Below are positions 13,577 through 14,828 of a DNA stretch of 14,828 nucleotides, piece by piece. The stretch is from the NCBI GenBank assembly GCA_030601545.1, contig JAUVTM010000020.1, positions 1 to 14,828 of the forward strand, read 5' to 3'. Each line of letters starts with the position of its first letter. Positions within the stretch are counted from its first letter, which is position 1. The position numbers and the translations under genes are program-made. Origin of the DNA: Syntrophobacterales bacterium (GTDB lineage: Bacteria; Desulfobacterota; Syntrophobacteria; BM002). Below the pieces are notes generated by a model. The model was not told where the DNA came from and ran no database searches. It was given only the letters and a program-made list of their open reading frames with translations.

Positions 13577-13771
13577 ATGAGTGAAGAAATGGAATGCATG
13601 TGTCAGCAATGTGGAATATCCATTCATCTTCCCGCCGAGTTGATTTCCCTGGAAGATCCTGCCAATACCGAGGTGAAGCTGCTGAGCAGCCTCCATGTGT
13701 GTGCGAATTGCGGCGGTCAGCTTGTCTTAGTGGGTAAGGCGGGAGATGAACCTCAATACAGGCTCGAGTAA
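13577..13771 (+). CDS. Small zinc-ribbon protein of unknown function
   Basis: This 64-aa protein has two cysteine pairs, C9-xx-C12 (plus C7) and C42-xx-C45 followed by GG, the layout of a zinc ribbon with a spacer of about 29 residues. No signal peptide or membrane segment is present, so it should be cytosolic. The ATG at 13577 has GGAGG nine nucleotides upstream. The frame can be extended to 13523, but that extension overlaps the likely promoter and lacks a ribosome site. Residues 14-36 are mostly acidic and polar. Similar small zinc ribbons serve as nucleic-acid or protein adaptors; no specific family is recognised. It is convergent with ilvE. Confidence 0.75.
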   Translation: MSEEMECMCQQCGISIHLPAELISLEDPANTEVKLLSSLHVCANCGGQLVLVGKAGDEPQYRLE

Positions 13772-13774
13772 TAA

Positions 13775-13792
13775 AGCGACCTTTCGGTCGCT
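13775..13792 (-). terminator. Stem-loop, probable ilvE terminator
   Basis: AGCGACC and GGTCGCT form a perfect 7-bp stem. On the minus strand the loop is GAAA, a stable GNRA tetraloop, and the stem is followed by TTATTA. It lies 90 bp beyond the ilvE stop codon. On the plus strand it starts 3 bp after the zinc-ribbon gene stop but has no T-run, so it fits ilvE better and might serve both. Confidence 0.45.
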
Positions 13793-13882
13793 ATAAATGG
13801 AATCGGCATAAGCGCTCAAATAGGCGATATGAGGTGTTTGTCGTGTGACCATCTCAGAGGACGCAATGCCGTGTAGCAAGCC

Positions 13883-14800
13883 CTACAAATATGTGAGCCA
13901 ATGGCTGTAATCCTGTTTACTACCCTTAACTATCTGGAAAAAGCTGTCTTGCAGTGTTCTAGTTAGAGGTCCAGGTAATCCCTCACCAATGGTGCGGTGA
14001 TCCACCTCACGAATTGGTGTGATTTCCGCTGCGGTTCCAGTAAAGAAGGCCTCGTTGGCCGCATAGAGATCGTCGCGAGAAAACCTTTCCTCTTGTACTG
14101 CGAAGCCTAGATCCCTGGCGATTGTGATTACGCAATCCCGGGTGATTCCGGGTAATATGGAGGAGAGTGGTGGAGTCCGGAGCACGCCTTTACGAACCAT
14201 GAAAATATTCTCTCCGGTTCCCTCGCCAATGTAACCATCCGGGTCAAGCATGATGGCCTCATCATAGCCGTCCTTGGTGACCTCGAGTTTGGCCAGGATG
14301 GAGTTGACGTAATTACCACAGGTTTTGGTCTTGGTCATGAGGATGTTGGGATGGTGTCGAGTAAAAGATGAGACCTTGGCCCGAATACCCTTGGTGAGGC
14401 CTTCTTCGCCGAGATAAGCTCCCCAGGGCCAGGTGACGATGGACACCCGTACAGGGTTGTCCTGGGGATGAAGACCCATGGCACCCTCTCCAATGAAGGC
14501 AAGGGGCCTGATATACGCCGCCTTCTGCCCATTGGTCCGGAGGGTGTCCAGAATTGCCTGGGTGATTTCTTCCTGGCTGAAAGGCATCTTCATCAACATG
14601 GAATGGGCAGAATTGAAAAAACGCTCCACATGTTCTGGCAGGCGAAAAACCGCAGAGCGGCCGTCCTCGCACTCATAGCAGCGGATGCCCTCGAAGATCC
14701 CCAGGCCATAATGTAGCGTATGAGTAAGGATGTGGACATTAGCGTCATCCCAGTCCACAAATTTCCCGTCGATCCAGATCTTCTTCGCTTTCTCCACCAT
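13883..14800 (-). CDS. ilvE: Branched-chain amino acid aminotransferase (class IV, PLP-dependent)
   Basis: This 305-aa enzyme transfers the amino group between glutamate and the 2-oxo acids of valine, leucine and isoleucine. It matches E. coli IlvE closely along its length: HTLHYGLGIFEGIRCY near the start, AYIRPLAFIGEGAMG, WPWGAYLGEEGL, GYIGEGTGENIF, PPLSSILPGITRD and FFTGTAAEITPIREVD. The PLP lysine is K159 in TKTCGNYVNS. Cys follows at +2 where E. coli has Gly. The start ATG at 14800 has AGGAG eight nucleotides upstream. A GTG at 14809 is in frame, but the ribosome site overlaps it. Upstream sequence runs off the right edge, so a leader or operon partner cannot be seen. Confidence 0.94.
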   Translation of the reverse strand: MVEKAKKIWIDGKFVDWDDANVHILTHTLHYGLGIFEGIRCYECEDGRSAVFRLPEHVERFFNSAHSMLMKMPFSQEEITQAILDTLRTNGQKAAYIRPLAFIGEGAMGLHPQDNPVRVSIVTWPWGAYLGEEGLTKGIRAKVSSFTRHHPNILMTKTKTCGNYVNSILAKLEVTKDGYDEAIMLDPDGYIGEGTGENIFMVRKGVLRTPPLSSILPGITRDCVITIARDLGFAVQEERFSRDDLYAANEAFFTGTAAEITPIREVDHRTIGEGLPGPLTRTLQDSFFQIVKGSKQDYSHWLTYL

Positions 14801-14808
14801 GGTTTCCA

Positions 14809-14813
14809 CTCCT
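14809..14813 (-). promoter_or_regulatory. Shine-Dalgarno AGGAG deciding the ilvE start
   Basis: AGGAG on the minus strand lies 8 nt before ATG at 14800 and overlaps the alternative GTG at 14809, which therefore cannot use it. Confidence 0.65.
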
Positions 14814-14828
14814 GTTTGTCAGCGCATA

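Noticed and set aside
1..14828. tRNA, rRNA or known riboswitch
   Set aside because: No cloverleaf-like pattern with GGTTCRA-type T-loop and CCA end, no rRNA segment and no familiar riboswitch core was noticed in the spacers.

Overview
The window is an ordinary bacterial chromosome segment with twelve genes, eleven complete and one cut by the left edge. It has moderate GC, clear Shine-Dalgarno sites, and several intergenic spacers loaded with palindromes and short repeats. No rRNA, tRNA, CRISPR array, prophage or transposase gene is visible. The gene set and the style of the intergenic repeats suggest an anaerobic Gram-negative bacterium of the Desulfobacterota (former Deltaproteobacteria). 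The gene set includes a SEC-C-tagged methionine aminopeptidase, an ADP-forming acyl-CoA synthetase, an acyl-CoA dehydrogenase, outer-envelope lipoproteins and a Cache-HAMP-GGDEF protein. The taxonomic placement is inference.

Left part (1-3709). A partial methionine aminopeptidase on the minus strand is divergent from a plus-strand signalling pair. The first gene of the pair encodes FHA, cyclic-nucleotide-binding and PilZ domains on one chain. The second, 65 bp downstream, encodes a membrane-bound diguanylate cyclase with intact active and inhibitory sites. The 439-bp spacer before the pair holds a solo end of a terminal-inverted-repeat element, a perfect 28-bp-arm palindrome and a sigma-54-like promoter motif. 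This signalling pair is the most interesting coding content of the window.

Middle part (3710-8570). A 198-bp non-coding element with 25-bp terminal inverted repeats (MITE-like) sits just downstream of the cyclase gene. It is followed by a minus-strand lipoprotein with a coiled coil and an SH3b domain. Divergent from that gene is a small putative DNA-binding protein (AbrB-like C-terminus) behind a near-consensus sigma-70 promoter. A heptamer-repeat hairpin separates it from a convergent fused-subunit acyl-CoA synthetase (NDP-forming). A 357-bp spacer with two palindromic repeats follows, then a TPR lipoprotein.

Right part (8571-14828). A REP-like hairpin and a run of heptamers precede leucyl aminopeptidase pepA, which converges on ftsH with only 15 bp between stop codons. 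Upstream of ftsH, also on the minus strand, is an acyl-CoA dehydrogenase, divergent from a 64-aa zinc-ribbon protein. That small gene converges on ilvE, with a hairpin between them that looks like the ilvE terminator.

Functionally the window combines c-di-GMP signalling, protein turnover (methionine aminopeptidase, PepA, FtsH), envelope lipoproteins, and acyl-CoA plus branched-chain amino acid metabolism. Apart from the FHA-cNMP-PilZ/GGDEF pair, the genes look like separately transcribed units rather than one pathway operon.
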